This document shows positions 42,392 through 49,907 of a stretch of 49,907 nucleotides of DNA, piece after piece. The notes beneath the pieces are model-generated. The model had not been told where the DNA came from. It made no database searches and saw nothing but the letters and a program-made list of their open reading frames with translations. The translations under genes and the position numbers were made by a program. Origin of the DNA: SBAX01 sp964646605 (GTDB lineage Bacteria > Planctomycetota > Phycisphaerae > UBA1845); assembly GCA_964646605.1 (NCBI GenBank), contig CAZYEX010000164.1, positions 1 to 49,907 of the forward strand, written 5' to 3'. Position 1 is the stretch's first letter. Every line of letters starts with the position of its first letter.

Positions 42392-44329
42392 CTAGCGAGC
42401 CGCGAGCGCCGCGGCCCGGTCGATGATATTCTGTAAGCCGACTCCGACATATTCGAAGACTTCCTCCGCGGTTTTGGCGGACTTGGGGATGCGCCGTGCG
42501 GTCAACCCTTCGACGCGCACGTCACCGGCGGCCGCGGCGGCCTCGGCCAACTCCGATTGCAACCCGCCGATATAGTTGTCCTCGACGGTCAAAATCACTC
42601 CGCCCGCCGACCGCGCCGCGGCCAGGATCACCCCGGCGTCGAGCGGGAACGTGTAGGCGTCGAACACGTTGCAGGTCAGCCCTTTTTCGGCCAAACGCTC
42701 CGCCGCCTTCAGCGCCGTGTGCAGCATGTACCCACAGCTCACCAGCGTCATCCGATCCCCGCGGCGTAGCTGTTTGCACCCGCCGACCTCGAACCGCTCG
42801 TCCAACGGATATACGAACGCGGCGTCCGGTCGGTACGTGCGCAGGTAGCACAATCCGCGAAGATTGGCCATCAGCTCCGTACAACGGTAGGCGCTAATCG
42901 CGTCGCAGGGCTGGAACACATGGCACCCAACCTGACCGCCCGCGTCCGTCCGCGTCATGCTGCGAAAATAGGCCACGTCGCTCACCGCCATCTGCGACGG
43001 CCCGTCCGCCCCGAGCGATACGCCGCAATGCGATCCGACGATCTTGATGTTGGCCCGGGAGATCAGGGCCATGTCGATCTGATCGACGGCCCGTGCGATG
43101 AACTTCCCAAAGCTGCTGGCGAAGGGAATCTTGCCCGCCGCGGAAAGCCCCGCCGCCACGCTTACCATGTTCTGTTCGGCGATCTTGCACTCGAAGAACC
43201 GCTCGGGATGGGCCTTGGCGAAACGATCCGTGAACGTGGAGTTGCTCACGTCCCCGTCGACCGCGACAATCCGCGGGTCCGAGTCTCCCAGGGCGACGAG
43301 CGCCAGGCCATACGCCGCGCGGGTGGCCATCTTCTTCGATTGCAACGCACTTGACAGTCCCGCGCGTTCACAAGTCTGAACGAAATCGGCAATCGAGATC
43401 CGCTCCGTCCGCCGTGCCGCCGCAACCGGCATTGGCGTCGAAGGCTGCAGCACTCCGTTGGCCAGGGCCCCAAGTCGAGCACCGGTCGCATCCAGCTCAC
43501 TCAGGGCCCGTTGCAGATCGGACGCGGGCATCGGCTTGCCGTGGAAGTTGCTGCCCCGCATGGAGTCCACGCCCCATCCCTTGACGGTGCGAGCCACCAC
43601 GGCCACGGATTGTGCCATGCCGCCGGCACGGTCGAACGCCGAGGCCAATTCGTCCGGGTTGTGTCCATCCACGGAAAGAACCTGCCAGCCGAACGCCGCC
43701 GCCTTGGCCGCGATCCGCTCCGCCGATTGCTGCGGCGACACTTTCCCGGCTTGCCCCTCCCCGTTGCAACTGAAAACCGCGCAGACGTTGTGCAGCTTGT
43801 GATCGACGATGAAGTCCATCGCCTCCCAAACCTGCCCCTCGCGCGATTCCCCGTCGCCGATGATGACGAAGATGCGCTTGTCGATTCCGTCCAAGCGGGC
43901 CGCCAGCGCCAGACCCGCCGCGACCGACAACCCCTGCCCCAGCGATCCCGTAGCCGCGTCGAAGAAGGGAAACCCCTCCGCCGGGTTCGGGTGACCGTCC
44001 AGCACGCTGTGCAGTTCGCGCAGCGTCGTGAGATCGTCCAGCCGCAGCGCCTTGCGTTCCGCCGCCGTCGCTCCGACCGCGCCCCCAAGGTCCGCATACG
44101 CCGCGTACACAATGGGCACGCTATGCCCCAGCGACAACACCAGTCGATCGCTTGCCGGATTCCACGGATCGCCGGGGTCATAGCGCATCCGGCGATACAT
44201 CAACTCGACGATAATGTGACCCAAAGCCAAAGCGCTCGAGGGATGCCCGGACCCCGCCGCGGTGGTCATCCGCACCACGTGTTTATCGAGTTCGATGACT
44301 TTCGCGTGCGCAGTTGTCGTAAGCGACAC
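42392..44329 (-). CDS. tkt: Transketolase
   Basis: A 645-residue ThDP enzyme interconverting pentose- and hexose-phosphates. The N-terminal half shows GSGHPSSALALGHIIVELMY, LSLGHSVPIVYAAY, the ThDP/Mg motif GDGESREGQVWEAMDF...NGEG, and GSLGQGLSVAAGLALA. The second half begins near SIADFVQTC and has FFECKIAEQNMVSVAAGLSAAGKIPFAS, the transketolase signature, and SHCGVSLGADGPSQMA. Both halves lie in one chain, so this is the fused form rather than the split archaeal type. A GTG start at 44329 is chosen, with GGGAGG six bases upstream; the frame above lacks a better start. Candidate promoter at 44373-44401. Confidence 0.95.
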   Translation of the reverse strand: MSLTTTAHAKVIELDKHVVRMTTAAGSGHPSSALALGHIIVELMYRRMRYDPGDPWNPASDRLVLSLGHSVPIVYAAYADLGGAVGATAAERKALRLDDLTTLRELHSVLDGHPNPAEGFPFFDAATGSLGQGLSVAAGLALAARLDGIDKRIFVIIGDGESREGQVWEAMDFIVDHKLHNVCAVFSCNGEGQAGKVSPQQSAERIAAKAAAFGWQVLSVDGHNPDELASAFDRAGGMAQSVAVVARTVKGWGVDSMRGSNFHGKPMPASDLQRALSELDATGARLGALANGVLQPSTPMPVAAARRTERISIADFVQTCERAGLSSALQSKKMATRAAYGLALVALGDSDPRIVAVDGDVSNSTFTDRFAKAHPERFFECKIAEQNMVSVAAGLSAAGKIPFASSFGKFIARAVDQIDMALISRANIKIVGSHCGVSLGADGPSQMAVSDVAYFRSMTRTDAGGQVGCHVFQPCDAISAYRCTELMANLRGLCYLRTYRPDAAFVYPLDERFEVGGCKQLRRGDRMTLVSCGYMLHTALKAAERLAEKGLTCNVFDAYTFPLDAGVILAAARSAGGVILTVEDNYIGGLQSELAEAAAAAGDVRVEGLTARRIPKSAKTAEEVFEYVGVGLQNIIDRAAALAAR

Positions 44330-44372
44330 AAGTCCCTCCCGTAGTGTTCTCTCGGCGCTTGCCGGCGGGCTC

Positions 44373-44401
44373 AGCCTAGTCGTCCGATCGGACGCAGGCA
44401 A
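44373..44401 (-). promoter_or_regulatory. tkt promoter with 14-bp palindrome in the spacer
   Basis: On the minus strand TTGCCT (44401-44396) and TAGGCT (44378-44373) are 17 bases apart. The spacer holds the perfect palindrome CGTCCGATCGGACG (44381-44394), a likely operator position. Confidence 0.45.
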
Positions 44402-44599
44402 GCATCCAAGGAACCCCGACCGGTCGGCATGGCTCCCACCCCACAAGTCGCTTGTGAATTGTGGTGCCGCCCGCCCTCACCCCTGGTCCCCACGCCCAAC
44501 CGCTCTGTTCCACGCAACCAGACCGTCCCGCCTTGGGACGCCCCCCCGACACCTCGACCCCCATCCCACCCTAACCCTAACATTTTTCTAACATTCCTC

Positions 44600-44628
44600 T
44601 TGGCGCGCCGTCCCGACAAGGGTATAGT
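44600..44628 (+). promoter_or_regulatory. Sigma70-like promoter of the pfkB-thpR-recA operon
   Basis: TTGGCG (44600-44605) and TATAGT (44623-44628) are exactly 17 bases apart, 55 bases before the ATG at 44684. Confidence 0.68.
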
Positions 44629-44683
44629 ACCCCGCGTGTAGCCCTGCCGCGGCCATCGAGGTTCGGGCGGGCGAGGACCCTGG

Positions 44684-45604
44684 ATGGAACCCTTGGCGAT
44701 GTCCTTGTTGGTTACAGGAAGCATCGGGATCGACACCGTCATCTCGCCCTTCGGCCGGGCCGAGGGCGTCCTCGGCGGGTCCGCCGTCTATTTCTCCCTG
44801 GCCGCCTCCTATTACGTCCCCGTCCGTCTCGTCGGCGTGGTGGGCGACGATTTCCCCGACGAATTCCGCCGGACCCTCACTGCCCGGGACATCGACCTTC
44901 GCGGCTTGGAAGTCCGCAAGGGCAGTCGCACGTTTCGCTGGACCGGTCAATTCGAGGGGGACATGAACGAGGCGAAGACCCTCGAGGTGGACCTCAACGT
45001 CCTCGCCGAGCGCGGACCGACCGTGCCCGACGCCTTTGCCGACAGCGAAACGGTCTTCCTGGCCAATACCCACCCCACGCTGCAACGTGACCTGTTGGGC
45101 AAGGTCCGCGCACCCAAGCTCGTCGTTTGCGACACCATGAACCTGTGGATCACCACGCAGCGCGAATCGCTGTTGGAAACGCTTCGCCTGGTGACCGGCG
45201 TGATCGTCAACGACGGCGAGGCGCGGCAGCTCACCGAACGAACCAACTTGGTCGAGGCCGGAAACGAGCTACTCTCTCTCGGACCGAAGTTTGTCATTAT
45301 CAAGAAGGGCGAGCACGGGGCCTTGCTGGTCACGCCGGACGCGGTCGCCGCCGTCCCCGCGTTCCCCAACCCGTTGGTACGTGATCCCACCGGTGCGGGC
45401 GACAGCTTCGCCGGCGGTTTTCTTGGGTATTTGTGCTGGCAGGGAGAGGCCGACTTCGATTCCTTGCGGAACGCCTTGGTCCGCGGAACCGTCGCGGCCT
45501 CCTTCGCCATCGAGGACTTTTCCGTCCGCCGAGTGGAGAAGTTGGCTCGCGCCGAGTTGGACGAGCGCGTCGGCCGCTTCGTGCGGATGCTGCGCTTTGA
45601 ATAG
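44684..45604 (+). CDS. PfkB-family carbohydrate/nucleoside kinase
   Basis: A 306-residue ribokinase-fold enzyme. GSIGIDTVISPFG and VLGGSAVYFSLAASYY form the N-terminal substrate side, and DPTGAGDSFAGGFLGYL is the PfkB signature with the catalytic Asp. Residues such as VIVNDGEARQL and FVIIKKGEHGALL are typical too. The sugar acceptor cannot be read. The ATG at 44684 has GAGGA upstream; 44699 is an alternative. It opens an operon with thpR (23-base gap) and recA, behind the promoter at 44600. A role in DNA-linked metabolism is not implied by this context. Confidence 0.92.
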   Translation: MEPLAMSLLVTGSIGIDTVISPFGRAEGVLGGSAVYFSLAASYYVPVRLVGVVGDDFPDEFRRTLTARDIDLRGLEVRKGSRTFRWTGQFEGDMNEAKTLEVDLNVLAERGPTVPDAFADSETVFLANTHPTLQRDLLGKVRAPKLVVCDTMNLWITTQRESLLETLRLVTGVIVNDGEARQLTERTNLVEAGNELLSLGPKFVIIKKGEHGALLVTPDAVAAVPAFPNPLVRDPTGAGDSFAGGFLGYLCWQGEADFDSLRNALVRGTVAASFAIEDFSVRRVEKLARAELDERVGRFVRMLRFE

Positions 45605-45627
45605 AAACGGACGGCGAGGCAAAGGAC

Positions 45628-46191
45628 TTGCGGCTGTTCATCGCGGTTGAGTTGGCCGACGAAGTGCGTGCGGCCTTGGTGGATGTGCAAAACTCCCTGC
45701 GCCAGTGGTCGCGGGCGGTGAAATGGGTGGAAGGACCGCAACTTCATATGACTGTCAAGTTTCTCGGCGACGCGGTGGACGCCCAAGTCGCAGAGATTTC
45801 CGAGGCATTGGCCGCTGCTACGCACGGCGTCGATTCGTTCGATATGCGCTTAGACGGCGCCGGCTGCTTCCCCCCGCACGGGCCGGTGCGGATCGTTTGG
45901 GTTGCCATGCACGAACAATCGGGGCGGCTTGCCCGCTGCGTCGAGACCGTCGAAGAAACCATGGCCAAATTGGGGTTTGAACGCGAGTCGCGCCCCTTTT
46001 CCCCTCACCTGACCATCGGGCGGGTCCGCGACGACTCCTCGGGCGACCGCCTCCGGGCCGCCGTCGAGACCGCCCCCGTTCGACCCGCCGCCCAACCCGT
46101 CGCCTTCTTGAGTCTGATGTCCTCCGTCTTGTCGCCGCGAGGACCTTCGTATAGCGTCGTAAGCCGCGCCAAGTTGGAGCGCCCGAACTGA
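45628..46191 (+). CDS. thpR: RNA 2',3'-cyclic phosphodiesterase (ThpR/LigT)
   Basis: A 187-residue 2H-phosphoesterase. The two HxTx motifs that give the family its name are HMTVKFLG and HLTIGRV. Opening LRLFIAVEL is typical. It cleaves 2',3'-cyclic ends, as left by tRNA splicing-type cleavage, and can act in reverse as 2'-5' RNA ligase. It starts at TTG 45628 with GAGG 8 bases upstream. Position between pfkB and recA in one operon is conserved in sense here but its meaning is unclear. Confidence 0.93.
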   Translation: MRLFIAVELADEVRAALVDVQNSLRQWSRAVKWVEGPQLHMTVKFLGDAVDAQVAEISEALAAATHGVDSFDMRLDGAGCFPPHGPVRIVWVAMHEQSGRLARCVETVEETMAKLGFERESRPFSPHLTIGRVRDDSSGDRLRAAVETAPVRPAAQPVAFLSLMSSVLSPRGPSYSVVSRAKLERPN

Positions 46192-46212
46192 CCCCGATCC
46201 TGGAGGTGAACC

Positions 46213-47292
46213 ATGAAAGTCGTTCCCAAAGAAATCAACGGAAAGCGCGAGGAAGCCCTAGGCCGCGCTCTGCAGCAGATCGAGAAGGCCTACGGCAAAG
46301 GGGCCATCATGCAGCTCGATAAGATGGACGCCGAGGTCGAAGGGATATCATGCGGGGCCCTTTCCTTGGACCTCGCCTTGGGCGGACACGGATTGCCTCG
46401 CGGTCGCATCATCGAGATGTTCGGGCCCGAGTCCTCCGGCAAGACCACCTTGGCCCTGCACGTCGCCGCCGCCGCCCAACGCGAAGGCGGAGTCGCCGCG
46501 GTGATCGACGCGGAACACGCCATGAGCCCCGTGTGGGCCAAGAAGTGCGGCATCAACCTCGAAAGGCTCCTGGTCAGTCAACCCGAATCCGGTGAGGAGG
46601 CGCTGGAGATCACCGAAATGCTCGTCCGCAGCGGCTCCGTGGACGTCATCATCGTCGACTCCGTCGCCGCTCTCATTCCCCGCGCCGAGATCGAAGGGGC
46701 GATGGGCGACGCTCACATCGCCTTGCAAGCGCGGCTCATGAGCCAGGCCCTCCGCAAGCTCACCGCCGCCATCGGAAAGTCCCACACCATCGTCATCTTC
46801 ATCAACCAGCTTCGCATGAAGATCGGCGTGATGTTCGGAAACCCCGAGACCACCCCCGGCGGTCGGGCCCTCAAGTTCTACGCCTCCGTCCGCCTCGACA
46901 TCCGCCGCGTCTCCTCCATCAAGGAAGGCGAGACGGTGACCGGCAACCGCGTCAAGGTCAAAGTGGTGAAGAACAAAGTCGCCGCCCCCTTCCGCGAAGC
47001 CGAGTTCGACATCATGTTCGACAGCGGCATCAGCGCCGAAGGCGACCTCATCGACCTCGCCACGACCGACAACGTCGTCAACAAGACCGGCGCCTGGTGG
47101 AACTACAAGGACGTCCGCATGGGCCAAGGCCGCGAGAACGTCAAGCAGTTCCTCCGCGACAATCCCGACTTGTTCGAGGAAATCCGCCTGGCCGTCCTCG
47201 CCAAACGCACCGCCCCGCCGCCCGCGACCTCCGCGGCCAAAGATGGAAAGGAAACCGCCAAAGAAGCCCCCGCGCGCCGAAAACGTGCCTGA
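46213..47292 (+). CDS. recA: Recombinase A with substitutions in the adenine pocket
   Basis: A 359-residue RecA, the strand-exchange and SOS co-protease protein. Walker A is GPESSGKT (residues 71-78) with catalytic Glu101 in IDAEHA, Walker B is VDVIIVDSVAAL, and INQLRMKIGVMFGNPETTPGG spans loop L2 in two pieces. Compared with E. coli RecA, the adenine-contact residues Asp100 and Tyr103 of ALDPIYA are Ser105 and Trp108 here (AMSPVWA), and Thr210 in loop L2 is Pro. The C-terminal tail is lysine/alanine rich rather than acidic. GGAGGTGAACC precedes the ATG. A GC hairpin at 47320-47335 follows the gene. Confidence 0.96.
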   Translation: MKVVPKEINGKREEALGRALQQIEKAYGKGAIMQLDKMDAEVEGISCGALSLDLALGGHGLPRGRIIEMFGPESSGKTTLALHVAAAAQREGGVAAVIDAEHAMSPVWAKKCGINLERLLVSQPESGEEALEITEMLVRSGSVDVIIVDSVAALIPRAEIEGAMGDAHIALQARLMSQALRKLTAAIGKSHTIVIFINQLRMKIGVMFGNPETTPGGRALKFYASVRLDIRRVSSIKEGETVTGNRVKVKVVKNKVAAPFREAEFDIMFDSGISAEGDLIDLATTDNVVNKTGAWWNYKDVRMGQGRENVKQFLRDNPDLFEEIRLAVLAKRTAPPPATSAAKDGKETAKEAPARRKRA

Positions 47293-47319
47293 CGGCGTCG
47301 GTCACCAATCGCCCAATCA

Positions 47320-47335
47320 GAGCCGCAGGCGGCTC
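47320..47335 (+). terminator. Hairpin terminator after recA
   Basis: GAGCCGC, AG, GCGGCTC can fold as a 6-bp stem with a 4-base loop. It is followed by CCCCTTT, 28 bases past the recA stop, which fits a factor-independent terminator, although the T-run is short. Confidence 0.5.
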
Positions 47336-47460
47336 CCCTTTACGCGAAGCGTCAAGGGCGAGCCTGCGGACGCAGCGACCGCTAGCGACCCGCGGGCGCG
47401 ACGTGCAATACGTCGCCCCGCCGGTGTCGTTTTTTGTTCAACCTGCCGCGGAACGATCGC

Positions 47461-49773
47461 CTAGTGCCCGCTCGGTTTGGAAACCGTGCCCAAAGGGATG
47501 AACACGTCGGCCGCGGACTGGTCGCTGTTGGTGGCGCCCGTGTCCACATCCAGATCGAAGTCGATGTCGCCGCGGTTGACCTCGCCGCAGCCCGAAGAGC
47601 AGGTGTTGGCGTTGATCCACGACAAGTCGGCGTAGGTCACCGACTTGCTCGCATTCGCGTCGCCGGGTTGGACGACACTCTCGACGAGGAAGTTACCCAT
47701 GCCCGCCCATCCCCCCGTGTGTCGCACTGCGTACCAGGTTTGAATCACCAGGGTTTCGGTGTTTTCCGCGATGCGCAGGATGCGCGGCTTCCCGTTGATG
47801 TCGTTCTCGACCGTAATGGCGAAGCTGGACGAAAGATCGCTGTCGTACGTCCCGCCGCTAAGCAGTTTTTGAATGGTGACATCCCCCGCGTCGGGCGGCA
47901 GTATGTCGCAGGCAAAGGTCAACCGCGAGATGTTATGCGCCAACCGCCAGAAGCTCGACTCGTCGGCCGGAATGGCCCCCGTCAGCGCGATCTGCACGGG
48001 CAGCGTGTCGCACTCATCGGGGATGCCGTCCACGTCGCAATCGAAACTGACCCCGTCGTTGATGTCGCAACTATCCTTCACTCCGTTCAGGTTGCAATCC
48101 GTGACGGTGGTGATGCAGTTTCCCTGGACGCACGTTTCGACGCCCGTGCATGGGAAGGTGTCGTCGCAGTTGGCGTTGGTGGTGCAGGCGTCGCGCTCAT
48201 AGGCGCCCATGTCCACCGTCGTCGACTCCACACGCTCGTACTCGTCCAGGTCTAGGGGCAGGTCCTCGCTGAACACGTCATCGTCGTCGATGTCAGTGTC
48301 GTCGTCGGGGAGTAGGGAGTTGCTCCCCACGTTCAGGCACGGCGAGCTTGAAGTCAGCCGTAGATCGCCGTAGTTGTCGTCGCTTGACCCCCAGCCGCCG
48401 GTCCCCGGGCTCGGCGTGGTGATGAACAAAGGGTTGGAACTGATGTTACCATTGGTTCCCGGCGTCCACCCGCTCTGAATGTCGCTGTACTTCACATCAA
48501 CTTCGTCCGTGTCATCAATCGAGAATTCGCTGGAAGAACTTCCCCAGGCAATGAGATTGTGTAGCTCAACATCCGGTGACCCGGCCGGTGCGTTGACGCG
48601 CCGGATCGAATGCCCCAAAGTGGACGCCACGTTGTAGGCGAAAGTACAATCCAGAACGCGCGCGTCCGCCCAGGTGTTGTTCACAAACAACCCTCCGCCG
48701 TTGGCGGCCGTGTTTCCCACGAAGATGCTGTTGACCAGCGCGACATCACGATCAAAAGTCGGATCGCCCGAGCTAAGGTAGATTCCGCCTCCGTCCGATG
48801 CGCTGACGTTGCCAAGAAACGCGCTGTTCACGACATCCACCCAAAGCCCGGTGAGGCTCATGGCAATGCCGCCCCCCGGTCCCGCAGTGGCCTCGTTCCG
48901 GCGGAACGTACAACGCTTGAACCAAGAGCTGCGATCAGGCCCGAGGTCCTCATTCTTCGCCTGCGCGTAGACGCCTCCGCCGCTCGCACCCGTTGAATTG
49001 TCGGCGATCAGGGAGTCAATGACATGCACATCACTTCCGTCATCCCAATAGATTCCGCCGCCGCTCAATTCAGCCGTGTTGCCCGTGATCTGGCAGCTTG
49101 TAATCTCGGCGTCCACATGGCTGCTGAGTTTGATGCCGCCTCCCTCGGAATTGAGCGACTCGTTGTTGCGGATTATGCACCCGATGATCTGGGGGGTGTT
49201 GTCATTGGGACTCCGTTTGACGTCGGCGAAAAAAAGACCCCCGCCACCGGTTGCCTTATTGCTCTCGATGATGCAGTTTTGGATGATGGGTTCCCCTCGG
49301 TCCACGTAGATGGCGCCGCCACTCGCGGGCGACCCTGAATCTACGTAACCATTGATGATGCGAAACCCGTCGATGACCGCGGCGGCGGTCGCCCCGTTGG
49401 TGACGAAAAACCCGCGGTGATCGTTGCCCGCCTCGGCACTTCCCTGACAGTCGATGGTGCAGGCCGCGGGCCGTTCGCACTTCACGGTAAACCACTGAGT
49501 AACGCTTGCGATCACGGGGAACGACAGGTCGCGGTTGTTGGTCCCCGAATACGTTCCCGCCAGCACGATCACCGTGTCGCCGTTCTGGGCGGCGTTCATC
49601 CCACCCTGGATGGTTTTCTTGGCCCCGTCCGTCCCCCCGCAGGTCCGGTCCTTGCCGGTGCCCTCCACCGTACAGGCCCAGTTGACGTAGTAAGTCGTCG
49701 GAACTGCCTTGACCGGGACGGTGCCAAGGGCTACAATCGTCATGGTACGCAGGAACAGATGATTTGCTTTCAT
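47461..49773 (-). CDS. Secreted right-handed beta-helix protein with dockerin-like end
   Basis: A 770-residue exported protein: signal peptide (LFLRTMTIVALGTVPVKA), then beta-helix repeats (about 45-430) with recurrent GGGI/GGGxY turns, such as SGGAIYVD, SEGGGIKLSS, SGGGIYWDD, SGGGVYAQ and DGGGIYLSSG, as in Pmp/Chlam_PMP-like and pectate-lyase-like helices. A cysteine-rich segment (CTTNANCDDTFPCTGVETC, about 535-560) is similar in style to the linker of the cohesin protein at 16485. The C-terminus holds CDVDGIPDEC and DIDFDLDVDTGATNSDQSAADV, dockerin-like calcium loops. The start at 49773 follows AAGGAG; a GTG at 49782 is possible. No polysaccharide-lyase catalytic motif is seen, so the role is unknown. 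A poly-C tract lies upstream. Confidence 0.87.
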   Translation of the reverse strand: MKANHLFLRTMTIVALGTVPVKAVPTTYYVNWACTVEGTGKDRTCGGTDGAKKTIQGGMNAAQNGDTVIVLAGTYSGTNNRDLSFPVIASVTQWFTVKCERPAACTIDCQGSAEAGNDHRGFFVTNGATAAAVIDGFRIINGYVDSGSPASGGAIYVDRGEPIIQNCIIESNKATGGGGLFFADVKRSPNDNTPQIIGCIIRNNESLNSEGGGIKLSSHVDAEITSCQITGNTAELSGGGIYWDDGSDVHVIDSLIADNSTGASGGGVYAQAKNEDLGPDRSSWFKRCTFRRNEATAGPGGGIAMSLTGLWVDVVNSAFLGNVSASDGGGIYLSSGDPTFDRDVALVNSIFVGNTAANGGGLFVNNTWADARVLDCTFAYNVASTLGHSIRRVNAPAGSPDVELHNLIAWGSSSSEFSIDDTDEVDVKYSDIQSGWTPGTNGNISSNPLFITTPSPGTGGWGSSDDNYGDLRLTSSSPCLNVGSNSLLPDDDTDIDDDDVFSEDLPLDLDEYERVESTTVDMGAYERDACTTNANCDDTFPCTGVETCVQGNCITTVTDCNLNGVKDSCDINDGVSFDCDVDGIPDECDTLPVQIALTGAIPADESSFWRLAHNISRLTFACDILPPDAGDVTIQKLLSGGTYDSDLSSSFAITVENDINGKPRILRIAENTETLVIQTWYAVRHTGGWAGMGNFLVESVVQPGDANASKSVTYADLSWINANTCSSGCGEVNRGDIDFDLDVDTGATNSDQSAADVFIPLGTVSKPSGH

Positions 49774-49857
49774 CGAATGCACTCCTTGGTTGCCGGGATG
49801 ACCCGTTGCGCCGACGACCGCCCGCCGCGCAACTTTCGCTCCCCCCTACCCTCACCA

Positions 49858-49879
49858 CCCCCCCCCCCCCCACCCCCCC
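49858..49879. repeat. Poly-C tract (C14-A-C7)
   Basis: Fourteen C residues (49858-49871), one A, then seven C residues, about 85 bases upstream of the beta-helix gene. On the minus strand this is a G-rich, quadruplex-prone leader or promoter sequence. It lies near the window edge, so an assembly artefact is possible. Confidence 0.6.
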
Positions 49880-49907
49880 ACCCTCCACAACCAGAACCTC
49901 TTGTTCT

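Larger units (their letters stand above)
44330..44683. promoter_or_regulatory. Divergent regulatory region between tkt and the pfkB gene
   Basis: No gene is visible in these 354 bases. It contains the candidate tkt promoter (44373-44401, minus strand) and the pfkB-thpR-recA promoter (44600-44628, plus strand). The stretch 44540-44600 is C-rich with TAACCCTAAC, without further recognisable features. Confidence 0.5.

Overview
The window looks like a chromosomal segment of a high-GC planctomycete, probably close to Phycisphaerae; this is inferred from gene content, not from a marker-gene tree. The pointers are membrane proteins with a paired-CxxC zinc ribbon (34867-35325, 27711-28931), a MoxR / DUF58 / double von Willebrand / NHL cluster (19893-27659), secreted beta-propeller, beta-helix and HYR proteins with dockerin-like or IPTL-CTERM-like ends, and a small cysteine lipoprotein (41461-41715). 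No rRNA, tRNA, CRISPR array, transposase or phage gene was seen.

Layout. 1-96: tail of an unidentified gene. 160-1236: Acr3 arsenite efflux pump. 1575-6965: three overlapping genes on the minus strand. They encode a single-heme HzsA-like propeller protein, a protein joining four N-terminal hemes, a YVTN propeller and a diheme peroxidase-like tail, and a propeller / periplasmic-binding-protein chimera. The order and domains recall hydrazine synthase alpha followed by a fused beta-gamma subunit. 7176-17822: a RidA-like protein, a DUF362 protein with dockerin-like end, a clostripain-family protease, a 1246-residue surface protein, a PQQ-type propeller and a two-cohesin protein with a sorting tail. 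17830-19771: a small conserved protein, a crotonase and TrmB, with a short tandem repeat between the last two. 19893-28931: the MoxR/DUF58/VWA/NHL cluster, interrupted by an opposite-strand coiled-coil membrane protein and a repeat-rich spacer, then a HEAT/zinc-ribbon membrane protein.

28981-31264 holds a lone nucleotidyltransferase-fold protein and a coiled-coil membrane protein whose reading frame is split by one in-frame TGA. The TGA sits exactly where a DnaJ-like CxxC motif needs its second cysteine, and a good bacterial SECIS-like hairpin follows it; I regard this as a candidate selenoprotein and one of the two main observations here. 31384-33818: a sugar transferase and two adjacent toxin-antitoxin modules (RelE-like/HTH and MazEF-like). 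33844-37934: a tight plus-strand run of tsaD, a zinc-ribbon membrane protein, aroA and a HI0933-family flavoprotein. 37931-44329, minus strand: cupin, prolyl oligopeptidase, small lipoprotein, DUF1579-like protein and transketolase. 44684-47292: pfkB-type kinase, thpR and recA behind a clear promoter. 47461-49773: a secreted beta-helix protein, with a poly-C tract upstream at the window edge.

Functionally, core genes (tsaD, aroA, trmB, recA, transketolase) are interleaved with a large extracytoplasmic set. All functional calls come from reading motifs and domain order by eye; no database search or structure prediction was run.
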